Source: Membranipora membranacea
Lineage: Eukaryota; Bryozoa; Gymnolaemata; Cheilostomatida; Membraniporidae
Direction: 5' to 3'
DNA: 64,000 nt
NCBI GenBank assembly: GCA_914767715.1
Contig: OU612066.1
Coordinates: 2,857,001 to 2,921,000, forward strand
Part shown: in pieces, positions 11,046-22,000 of the stretch
How the letters are laid out: every line of letters begins with the position of its first letter
Numbering within the stretch: the first letter of the stretch is position 1
Program-made: the position numbers and the translations under genes
The notes under the pieces: generated by a model
Seen by the model: the letters and a program-made list of their open reading frames with translations, nothing else
What the model was told of the DNA's origin: nothing
The model's database searches: none

Positions 11046-11734
11046 AGCTGTAGCTCCACGTAACGATGTAATCACAGGCCGATGGCATGTCTAGACATGC
11101 TAGGCCGATCTCACACTGCTACACAGGCCTATGAGTTATTACTCGATGGTTTAGTGAGTTATAGTGGGGTAATAAACCAGGTGCCTAGATTGACCAATTA
11201 ACTCCCTCAGTTCAATCGATTGACCAATGATATTTAATGGGCGTGTTAACAAATGACCGGATATAGTTTCATATTAAATCCGGGTCTTTGTCACTTAGAA
11301 TCTTCACCAAATAAAATTTCATTCTTCTGTAAAATTGAGTTTCCTATGCTATACTATGGATGTCATGTCAGGACAGCTTCCATTTCCAAGTGATACAGCT
11401 ATTACCTTCCATGTTTTCACTACAGCACAACTCCTATCTTTGTAGTTATGGTCTTTTTTATCATAAATAGGAGGATGTGATTTAACTACAGATATTATCA
11501 ACTCCTCCATTTTTGATAGCCTGTCACGATTTGATAGATGACGTGTTTAACCGCGTAATTATTTAAGCAAGCAATCAACAACCAATCAGCATAGAGGATC
11601 GTCTAGATCACTCGGGCAAAAGACCAACAAGTTCGATGTCCACTTAACACGAGTAATCACTCGTGCAGATCCACCGATTAACCACTCGTGACCCCAAATC
11701 GATGTAAAAATCGTTACGTGGAGCTACAGCTTAA
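11042..11734. mobile_element. TTAA-flanked TIR element, tandem copy 3
   Basis: 693 bp with ends like copy 1 (TTAAAGCTGTAGCTCCACG... and ...GGAGCTACAGCTTAA). The interior differs from copy 1 by scattered substitutions and small indels. Confidence 0.88.
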
Positions 11735-13164
11735 CTTGAACTTCTAGGATAGGACAGGTTTTGTCTTTTGAATCTGTGAATGAAGATGTGAAGCGAAAGT
11801 TTTGAATAATGTGACAATAAATAAATGCATAATTACAAGATAGGGGGAATAAGCCTAGAAAGCCAACTTATTTGCTAATGAAAAGAACTTGTACATTCAG
11901 GTCGCTCAGCTTGCTATGTGCTGACCAGCATGCCATTAGTTATTTTCTGTATCAATAATCAATCACAATGTTAACATGATGGAAACTTAACTTCTTATCT
12001 GCATGGCGTTACTGAAAAACTAACCTACGGACAACTGGCTAAATCTAGATATGGAGCAATCAAAGCCTTGTCACAAAAAAGTGGCCGCTGCGACAAGGCT
12101 TCATATGAATGTTTATCTTGTAATTTCTCAAAATAATATAATTAAGAAAACCTGAGCCAAGTTGTTTGAGGACTATAGTGAGAAAAACAATGGGCCATTA
12201 TGAGATGGATATTTACAATTTTGTAAGCAATAACCTTAACTCGAAGCCACCCCCCCCCCTCCTGCATATTATTACCAGTACCAGGACAGTAAAAATCAGT
12301 GTTGCACATAACAAAAATTTAAAAATAATTCTTAGAGATATACATCATCATAATAGTTGGTCTAAATTATATATGATGGGCCTAAAGTGACTTTTTAAAT
12401 CACGTCAATATCATACTTTTTATTTTTGAAGATATCATGCGAAATTTTAAACAGATCAAATGATGCTGTAGTCAGATTTTTGACTTTTTTCTCTGAAATA
12501 CTCTTTAGATGACCCACACACACCCACTACCAGCAGTAAAAGTTAGTGTATCAAGGTCAGAACAGGCCATCAAAGGTAGATACATTATGAGTCAGTTTTC
12601 TGTGATGTCCACATGCTGGCAAAAGAACAATTACTGAGGCCACGCAATTCTTTTTGGAAGTTCTCATATACAAAGCATAAAATATACAGGAAATTCCAAA
12701 AGATTTTTTTTGCATTGTGTATTAGTTCCCCCCTCCCCCACAATTGATCACCAAATTTTGTCAGCATTTCCAGTATGTAACTACGCTTCATGAAAGCGGC
12801 TTCGTATGTATGAAATTCCAAAAGCGAGTAGTGTAGCCACAATAATGGTCCTTTTAATAGCGTGTTTGGCGTTATGTAAAATTGTCACAAAACGCATCTG
12901 TGCTGCTCTTTATTTGAGGAGCACTCCGGAGTCAACTAGCAATAATTTAAGCTCCATCTTATTAGTTCTGTTTCAAAAACCTTGGTCAAAAAACACTTCA
13001 TGTCATCAATTTGCAAAAAACAGGCAAATTATAACATGGCTGATGTAAGAAGCCACTTAAGACTCATCATAATATATCATTTAAAACCAAAAATTAGCTG
13101 TTATGTAGCTAAATATTACCTCCTTGGAATCATTTATACATTTTCAGTTCCTATGCATGCCAAC
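11735..13164. other. intergenic, no gene seen
   Basis: AT-rich sequence with a C10 run near 12250 and a C/T-rich run near 12728. The short ORFs lack splice context or recognisable motifs. Confidence 0.4.
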
Positions 13165-13195
13165 CATAGACTTAATATACTATATTAAGTCTATG
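13165..13195. mobile_element. 31-bp perfect palindrome with 8-bp TSD
   Basis: Arms CATAGACTTAATATA and TATATTAAGTCTATG surround a single C. The palindrome is flanked by perfect direct repeats ATGCCAAC (13157-13164 and 13196-13203). An 8-bp duplication points to hAT or a similar transposase. It looks like an element reduced to its two ends. Confidence 0.85.
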
Positions 13196-13429
13196 ATGCC
13201 AACTGTCATCATTATATCACTTTTTCTGTATATGAATATGATTAATGAGCATTACAAAACCACGCCTCCTCTCATGGACTTTGGTAATGTGGTGCGGTTG
13301 CATGGTATGTTGTTATGCGCTCTCAGTGTCAGTGATTATTGGTTTTCATAGGCAGTTTCAGTTTCAGCCTCATCTGTACTGGTGGTGTTCAGTATCCGAG
13401 CCTGCTCTCATGAATGTGATTTGGTCGCA

Positions 13430-13750
13430 GCTTTTCATATCCAGGAAGTACTACTCATAAGTGCACTAACCCGCTAATCTAATAAAACATTTTTATCCCA
13501 CTTACCTGCTACGATGTCCATCTAGCTCGGAAATAAACCCCATCGGTAAGCTATTCCACAATATATATTTTGTGCTATCTTGGTTAAAAATGAGGGTACA
13601 ATGTTTAAGATGCATAGACAGGTTGTGACTACTGTATCTTTGATTCTGGTATCAAGTCACTCTACGGGTGATTAGCTGAAAAGTTAGATCCTTTTTACTA
13701 AATGTTAAAGCATCGCCTCTTGTACTCGTGGCCTGCCAGAAATGAGGATT
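13430..13750 (-). pseudogene. decayed LINE reverse-transcriptase C-terminus
   Basis: On the minus strand a frame reads ...YSSHNLSMHLKH...DSTKYILWNSLPMGFISELDGH.... The WNSLP-type motif is typical of the region after the reverse transcriptase in non-LTR retrotransposons. Upstream, the same strand has GDALTFSKK-like text in a shifted frame. Clearly degenerate. Confidence 0.4.
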
Positions 13751-14758
13751 CACTATGGATATCCATATATTTGCATCTGTACTGTGATATTTAGCGGAAT
13801 GGGATATTGCTGTCATGCAGTGAGATTTCTAATAGCAATCTTTATTGTAGGTCTTCCCTTTTGACTTAATTGACAATACCGCTTCTGTGACAACGAAACC
13901 AGTAATCCGTTGCATTGTGACCTAATCTATCCAAATAATCGAGCCAAATGTTTTTCATAAATAAGGTGGTTTTTCCTACAATGTAAAGGTCATGCAATAT
14001 ACCGAAGGCTTCCTGTTTTTTATTGTCCTATGCCAAACAGAACTGGTTTAGGATGAAAAGTTTGTCAGTGCTAAATCAGAAATGACCTCCGGCACCAAGA
14101 ATTAAACCTGGATCACAAGTCGGCATTTCACAAAAAATTATCGATCAGGGATCTCAACCTCAATTTCAACAGTTAGATTTGCCAAATCTGCACTGAACTG
14201 TTATGGTACTAAGAGCAAAAGTTAAAAAGAAAAGATAATGTGTACAACAGCCTACTTATTGATCAACATGGAACATGTCCTTTAATTATTGTAGCTGCAA
14301 ACCCATTTATGTGGTTGCTGTCATTGTAAGGGATAGATTTATTGATTGCATAGCTTTCATAAACATTGCCACTGGTTGTTGTTTTGACCTACCCAGTGAA
14401 GATTATCAGACCACATTGAGCAGAGTTGACTAGCACCAATGTATTTATAATCTTTGCTAGCACCATATCATAACAAGGTACGCCCATGTGATTTCTCTGG
14501 CTGCTGTCCTTTTTTTTATATTCCGATTCATATCCCATATATGTGTTCTGTTATCTTTGACTCTTGACTCTGTCCAAACGTGTTAGCTAATGAATTGATA
14601 CTCCTAATAGGCAATGAACTATTCAATGGTATATCACAGACATTGAATTCCATATCTGGAATAGCATCATTAGCTTTCTTTTGCAAAACAAAGGGCTTGC
14701 AAAAATAGCCAGTCCCTAGTCGCAATCTAGAAATGTCCAAATCATCGACACTGTAGGG

Positions 14759-15122
14759 CATTCTGCGCATGCTCAGCTCTGGGCATGAGCTGATCTCTGC
14801 AAAATTGAGCCTCGGAATTCCGAAGCCATCTGATTGGCTACCTGCTCTGGTGGTATGCTCTTCAATGCGTGCGGAATTGATATTGATAGTTATTCTCTCT
14901 TGTCACTATTAGCTGATTTTGATTGGCAGTTCATGCAGGGGCTATCCCATTCTCCCTGACCAAAATTTCTCTCAGAACCTAGACTAAACTCATTGTTCTT
15001 GCACATGCGCAATTTGAAGTCACGCATGATTTATACTTAGCCTTACGACATCTACTTTGTGGTAACTACAGCCTAGTTTATCAGTGATCTACATGCCCAG
15101 TCAGATCACGAGAGTCAGTATG
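14759..15122 (+). mobile_element. 9-bp-TSD MITE, copy B
   Basis: 364 bp, same ends as copy A, with perfect TSD ACTGTAGGG (14750-14758 and 15123-15131). Copy C lies 29 bp away in the opposite orientation. Confidence 0.93.
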
Positions 15123-15151
15123 ACTGTAGGGGTATAATTACTGTTTGCAAT

Positions 15152-15515
15152 CATACTGACTCTCGTGATCTGACTGGGCATGTAGATCACTGATAAACTA
15201 GGCTATCATTACCACAAAGAGAATGTCGTAAGGCTAAGTATGTATCATGCGTGACTTGAATTTGCGCATGTGCAAGAACAATGAGTTTGGTCTAGGTTCT
15301 GATTGCAATTTTGGTCTGGGGAGAGAGGACACCCCCTGCATAAATTGCCAGCCAAATTTAGCTAATAGTGACAATAGAAGATAACTCCTTCTAACAATTC
15401 CGCACACATTTGAGAGTGTGCCATCAGAGCAGGTAGCCAATCAGATGGCTTCGGAATTCCGAGGCTCAATTTTGCAGAGATCAGCTCATGCCCAGAGCTG
15501 AGCATGCGCAGAATG
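15152..15515 (-). mobile_element. 9-bp-TSD MITE, copy C (inverted)
   Basis: 364 bp in reverse orientation with perfect TSD GTTTGCAAT (15143-15151 and 15516-15524). Its own TSD shows it is an independent insertion beside copy B, not a duplication. It ends ~310 bp before the RNF213-like start codon. Confidence 0.93.
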
Positions 15516-15675
15516 GTTTGCAATTTTGTAAACAAGACAATTTCTCAGGCTAATTATTCATGCTACTAGGGACAGTCAATCAGATAACAGTCAGATGTGT
15601 CTCTGTGTTTAGTGTCCTAACTGTATAACGCTAAGATACTATTTCCATTCGATGAGAAGAATGTAATTCAGTGAT

Positions 15676-15705
15676 CACAGAGTAAGGATATATCCTCACT
15701 TTGTG
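15676..15705. repeat. 30-bp hairpin, end-only relative of the 46510 element
   Basis: CACAGAGTAAGGATA facing TATCCTCACTTTGTG (13 of 15 pairs). It matches the terminal repeats of the 703-bp element at 46510-47212 and the small hairpin at 27379. It lies ~120 bp upstream of the RNF213-like start codon, so it may sit in the promoter or 5' UTR. Confidence 0.65.
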
Positions 15706-15808
15706 GGTATATCAAGTAGCATATCAATCAAATTTTTGTGTCATTCATAGGTTTTTCAGATATGTACTGCAAGCTAAATATAAAATATACTTGACAGATA
15801 TACTAACA

Positions 15809-15820
15809 ATGGAGCTGTAA
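15809..15820 (+). promoter_or_regulatory. three-codon upstream ORF
   Basis: ATG GAG CTG TAA with a strong start context (A at -3, G at +4), ending four nucleotides before the RNF213-like ATG, whose context is equally strong. If the transcript begins upstream, this minimal uORF should reduce initiation at the main start. Whether it is transcribed is unknown. Confidence 0.5.
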
Positions 15821-15824
15821 GAGA

Positions 15825-16053
15825 ATGGAGGTACACACAGATGGTGAATGTCCTAATTGTGAGGAGGACATAGAGCCACTCTCAAATATCTGTTCAAACC
15901 CCGCATGCAAAGTAAAACTGATATGGCCTAAGCCGTTCGAAGATGAGCTACAGACTGAAAAATGCCCAAAGTGTGAAAATGTGCGTGGACTAACCAAGAA
16001 GTCACAGAAACCAGTCAAGAAATGTTTATGTGGGTACGAATTCGAAAACCTGG
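15825..16053 (+). CDS. RNF213: RNF213-like exon 1, double zinc ribbon
   Basis: Residues 1-76. Starts MEVHTDGECPNC. Cysteine pairs CPNC...CSNPAC and CPKC...CLCG suggest two zinc-binding knuckle pairs. Ends at GGGTAAGC (donor GT at 16054), phase 1. The ATG at 15825 is chosen for its context and because the zinc ribbon begins at once, as in human RNF213. The frame running on to 16070 is read-through into the intron. Confidence 0.85.
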
Positions 16054-19000
16054 GTAAGCTGTCTCTTTAACTACTTGTCATAGGATAAATTTAGCATTTA
16101 TCAATGTTTAAGTTGTCTGATAATGTTTTGAAGTATCTGCATGACACTGCTTCTGATTCTATCAACAATGACATTCTTGAGCTGGTATCCAATCTACAGT
16201 TTTAAACAGACTCAAGATGGGCATAAATGTTTATTGCCTTAGCCTGGATAACCATGGTGTAGTGATTACAGCGGTGCTGGATCTGTTGCCTGTTGCCAAA
16301 AAATTAGTTCTGAGTTATTCATACTACATAATATCAAGTCTGCACTGTGCCAGCAATATTTGGAGGATTGCCAAAATACTGGTGTAGTGAAGTTGATGGT
16401 GCAATCGATCTAGGGTTTTAAAATACTGACAGTTATACAGGATGTTCCGTGAACAACGTTTGATCAATTTATCACACAAATGCACTGATACATATTCATG
16501 GATTAGGGGACATATCCAACCCTGAATATGAAATATATGTATCGCAGGAATCAATTTCTCATCTTTGATTGGTCCAAAATTACTGATATTAGTTCATCTT
16601 AGAAGTGGAGGCCGTAGAAAACCTCTGAACTGCATGTGCAGCAAGCTGTCGAAAGTATGTAGAACATTCACTAATCAGCTAGTTTAAGTGCTCAACGGTG
16701 CAAGATGCTGGTAGAGGCATTTCATTATCAACCACTCCGTTTAAGAACATACCCATAAAGCAAGGAGTTTGAAACTCTGTAACTCCCTGCATAAAGTGCC
16801 ACAGTTATGGCCCCCTTCTTTGTGGTGAGACAACTAATAAATTGCTGGCTAGACAACACCTGCCACAAAACAGTACATTGTAGTAAACCATATAATTCCT
16901 CAACCTTACAAAATTTTTGAAGGAAAAATATATTGTCATTCCAAGTCAAAATCCTGGGAACTTGTCAGCATATTGGTATGATGGATATGAAACAATATGT
17001 CTTGATTGCCTATACATAACTATCCATTAGCTTGCTTAAAACTAGCAATATTTGAGCACTAACGTAACACTAGAATAGGCTATGGTCTTATCTGTAGTGT
17101 AAGTCATAGGATAAATTTAGCATTTATCAATGTTTAAGTTGTCTGATAATGTTTTGAAGTATCTGCATGACACTGCTTCTGATTCTATCAACAATGACAT
17201 TCTTGAGCTGGTATCCAATCTACAGTTTTAATCAGACTCAAGATGGGCATAAATGTTTATTGCCTTAGCCTGGATAACCATGGTGTAGTGATTGCAGCGG
17301 TGCTGGATCTGTTGCCTGTTGCCAAAAAATTAGTTCTGAGTTATTCATACTACATAATATCAAGTCTGCGCTGTGCCAGCAGTATTTGGAGGATTGCCAA
17401 AATACTGGTGTAGAAGTTGATGGTGCAATCGATCTAGGGTTTTAAAATACTGACAGTTATACAGGATGTTCCGTGAAAAACGTTTGATCAATTTTATCAC
17501 ACAAATGCACTAATACATATTCATGGATTAGGGGACATATCCAACCCTGAACATGAAATATGTGTATTGCAGGAATCAATTTCTCATCTTTGATTGGTCC
17601 AAAATTACTGATATTTAGTTCATCTTAGAAGTGGAGGCCATAGAAAACCTCTGAACTGCATGTGCAGCAAGCTGTCGAAGGTATATAGAACATTCACTAA
17701 TCAGCTAGTTTAAGTGCTCAAACGGTGCAAGATGCTGGTAGAGGCATTTCATTATCAACCACTTTCTCCCCTCAGTTTAAGAACATACCCATAAAGTGCC
17801 ACAGTTATGGCCCCCTTCTTTGTGGTGAGACAACTAATAAATTGCTGGCTAGACAACACCTGCCACAAAACAGTACATTGTAGTAAACCATATAATTCCT
17901 CAACCTTACCAAATTTTTGAAGGAAAAATATATTAGGTAAATTCGCGACCTTGGTATATATATTAAATAATCAATAAATAATCAATGGAAATCCCATTTT
18001 CATTGGGAAATCCAACTGAATCCAACTTGAATTCACGTTGTCTCCCTATCACTAATGAGGAGATAATTCTATGTTTCATGTCATGAAACTTAGAATTATC
18101 TCCTCATTGGTAATAGGGAGACAATTTGAATTCAAGTTGGATTCAGTTGGATTTCCCAATGAAAATGGAATTTCCTTTGATTATTTATTGATTAATTAAT
18201 ATATATACCAAGGTCGCGAATTTACCTATTGTCATTCCAAGTCAAAATCCTGGGAACTTGTCAGCATATTGGTATGATGGATATGAAACATTATGTCTTG
18301 ACTGCCTATACATAACTATCCATTAGCTTGCTTAAAACTAGCAATATTTGAGCACTAACGTAACACTAGGATAGGCTATGGACTTATCTGTAGTAGGTAA
18401 ATTCGCGCCCTTGGTATCTATATTAAATAATCATAATCATTTTCATGGGGAAATCCAACTTGAATTCAAGTTATCTCCCTATCACCAATGAGGAGATAAT
18501 TCCATGTTTCTTGTCAATATCATTGAAAAACCGTATACCTAATCATAAAATCTATTCAGTTGGATTTCCCCATGAAAATGATTATAATTAATGATTATTT
18601 AATATAGATACCAAGGTCGCGAAGTTACCTAGTGTAAGCTGAAATTACACTGATATAAATTATATGGATGAGGGGAATGTATCTGACCCTGCACAAGCGT
18701 AAGGCCCCCGTATGGCTATTTATGTATGGTTGCTGGCCCACATTTCTCATCTTCGATTGGTCCACAAGTCCAGAATCTAATACAACTGACCCTTGTAAAC
18801 TTTTGTCAAGCGGTTTGCCTGAGTTGCTTGTCAATCAATGCATAATGTAAAAGCAGCCAGAGTTTTGGCTTTATTTAGATCCTGACACAAAGTCTTATAC
18901 TGATGGCATCTTAACAAATAGCGATGCTCTGTATTTTACAACTGATCTATAAATTCATATCAATGTGAAATTGGCAATGGTTCACCAAAATATACATGAG

Positions 19001-22000
19001 ATGAGAAAATATTTGATCCATTGAATTTATTTAACTTTAAAAACTTGCATGCAGTCCAAGGATAACTTTTTTTTTACCACAATGTGAAAGCCTGGGCAGG
19101 GGGCAGGCTGTCAGGGTTGGGTGTGTACCCATAATAATAATCAAATAAGAAATGTCATTAAAGTTGGAGCTGGAAGATGTTGAGACATTTATCAGTCATG
19201 GAAACAATGTGCCACCTGTATGTATACAACCTTTCAAATTTGTGGTATCAAGGGCTTGAAGATCAGCTAGGGGAAATGACTTCGACTGAATCAGTCACGG
19301 TTGAACTTACATAGTTCAAATACCTCCAAACTACTTCAGTATTTTCTCATTAAATAATTACCTGTCTCCTCAGTAATTTACGACATTTGAAGTGCTCAGA
19401 GTGCTCTGTTTCATCCCACTTCACAATAAACTACAGCATTTTTGATATGTTGTGAAATCTACTTTGCAGATTATGTCACACTTGTCCGATGGTCTGCTGA
19501 TGATTCAAGGACACATTAGTTAGGGGATTGGATTAAAAAATATCCAAACTGGAACCTCTATCAAGCCCTAAGATAACACTCAGATATTTTCCTTTGCTAA
19601 ATTTTGTGTCATTTACAGGTGATGCAAAAATATACCAGGAATCTCCTAACAATCTCAGAAATAAGGTCACTTCTTATTCGATCAAAGAGAACATCTCAAC
19701 CGAAGATATATTATACCAAAATCAGCGTATAGTCTCAGATGAAGGTTTGATATCGCAATTTGAGAAGCTTTATTTTGTGGTATCTATATTCTTCAATCAT
19801 TTGGGACAAAATTATACATACACCTGAGTAGGGTCATGGATGAGGAGCATAGACTAATAAGAGACAACAACTTTAGAATTTAACAGTTTTTCATACTCTA
19901 CTGGAGATTTAATCTTTAAACTATTGCTGGCACTCAGGCAAATTTGTGCTCATTTGATTCTGTATAGCTCCAAGATAACTAATTGTAGCTTCGATCTAAG
20001 AATTGTCAATAAATGGGCAAATAACTGCACAGACTGATCTTCAAAATCAGGGTATGAAATTAATGCACTAGCTGATAACCACATTATTGTCCACTAGTAA
20101 GAAGGTAAATAAGTCACTACTTATGCTAGATAATTAATTTCATACCCTGATTTTGCTGTGCAAATTATTTTCCTATTAGGTGACAATGCTGAGATTGCAC
20201 CCTCATAATATTAGTTTTTAGTTACACAGAATTCAATAAGCAGCAGTGGTTTAATGAACAGGGATCTTGCAAATATGTACACCAATATTATAAGTAATTT
20301 ATTACAGAAAAGGAGGCAGTGAGCAAGTTCAGCAAATTGAGAGAATATTTGTCACAGGAATATGAGATCACAGTTGCCTGGGAAACAGAGGACAGCGAGC
20401 TGAGAAGATCAAAGATAGCGAGCCTCTTTTCAGAAGCTGAAAGACTCTGGAAGCAATATCATGAAAACAAATTCACTACCTCTCCAATATCTGATATTAT
20501 TCTATCATTGAATCGCTTTGTTGATGAGAACCAACACATCAGTACAAATCACTATGGAAGAGAAAGTCATGGAAAAGTAACTATCTCTTTATAAAAGAAT
20601 ACCCAAAGACCAATGCAAGTTATAGTTGGACAGTTACCTATGATAAAGATATGTTATGCATTGGTCTTTGGGTAGAACTATCAATCCTCTTACGTCAGTC
20701 TGTGAACATGAACATAAACCCCAGCCCAATGTATTGGGGTATTTGCCTTCATCAAATTATATGTGAGAAATTAAATTAATATTGTAAACCGTGGTGCGTG
20801 TTAAGATTACGTAAAATCCTTACACACATAATGTACTTAATAATTAATGTCTAATTTATTCCTGTTGTAGGTTTCAAGCATCAGCAGCCTCGGCTGTCAT
20901 CATGAAACTGCAACAAGGTAATTTATTCCGGAAGTCATAGTCAGAGTATCTCGGTGAGCAGCCTTGCCAAGCAAGCTAAACCGCCACCAGCCAATAATGT
21001 AAATCAATAATGTGAATGAGAACAAAGGACCTGGTTTATTAAAGACTTACTTTGAGGCTGCTATTTTGTATCACATCATTACTAAATATTTGATTGTATC
21101 ATGTGAGCGATTTCCAGCTGTAGAATCCAAATATTGAGGAAGTTATGGCCTCTCAAACTTTCAGTCAATAGGCATTAAGAATCAGCAGTCTCACCTTGTG
21201 GGACGTCACTACGCGTCATACTTAATTTGGGTTATTACAGTAATAACTCAACAGATAAGTTGATGATAAAATTCTGAACTAGATTTGACTCGAACCCGGG
21301 TTTTTGATACCAGCAGGCAACGCCGCTCCCATCGCACCACTAAGTCCAGCTCTGTGAGCCTGTAGACAATATAGCTCAGCCTTAGCAGCGTTGCCTGCTG
21401 AGCCATATGAACCTGGGTTTGAGACCCTCTACATCCCTGAACATTTTGACCATCATCTTATCTATTTGTATATCATAATAAGTATGACTCGTTGTGACCT
21501 CCCACAAGGTGTGCCCGCTGATTCCCAATGTCAATTGAAGGTGGTCACCTTGAAAGTTTAGAATACCATAACTTCCTCAATATTTGGATTCTAAAGCTGG
21601 AAATCGCTCACATGATAGAATGAAATATGGAGAATAAGATGTGAAATGAAATAGCAGCCTCAAAGGCTCAAAGTAATTCTTTAAGAGGGGAAAGGCAAAT
21701 CTCCATGAGACTTTTTGATATGTTTACTATGGTAGCTTAGTCTCCCTTAAAACACAAATTTGCTGGCTCAGGTCTAATTTAAATTGGATACACTCTCACT
21801 TAGTTTCGGTTAAGATGGAGACACAAACAGAATGTGCTAATATTTACATGCTAAGCTATTGAATGTGACATAATTTTGATTTGATGATATTGCGTCATTT
21901 TTGAATACACGTCACAGGGCAGAAAAGGTGTTTTTATCAAATTTATTGGCAGCTTTGCCAGAAACTTAAAAACAGATGGAATGCATTCTTAGAGCTTGAG

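Larger units (their letters stand above)
17106..18640. repeat. segmental duplication, copy 2 (filled sites)
   Basis: Same sequence as 16077-17105, plus insertions at 17935-18227 and 18395-18630, minus a ~40-bp microhomology deletion. Copy 2 resembles copy 1 closely outside these changes. Confidence 0.9.
16054..19618 (+). other. RNF213-like intron 1
   Basis: 3.6 kb, holding the ~1-kb segmental duplication and two TIR elements. The rest (18640-19618) shows no exon or repeat I recognise. The ORF at 18668-18850 and its antisense partner have no splice context. Confidence 0.7.

Noticed and set aside
10897-11088. 63-residue ORF
   Set aside because: Spans the junction of two noncoding TTAA elements.
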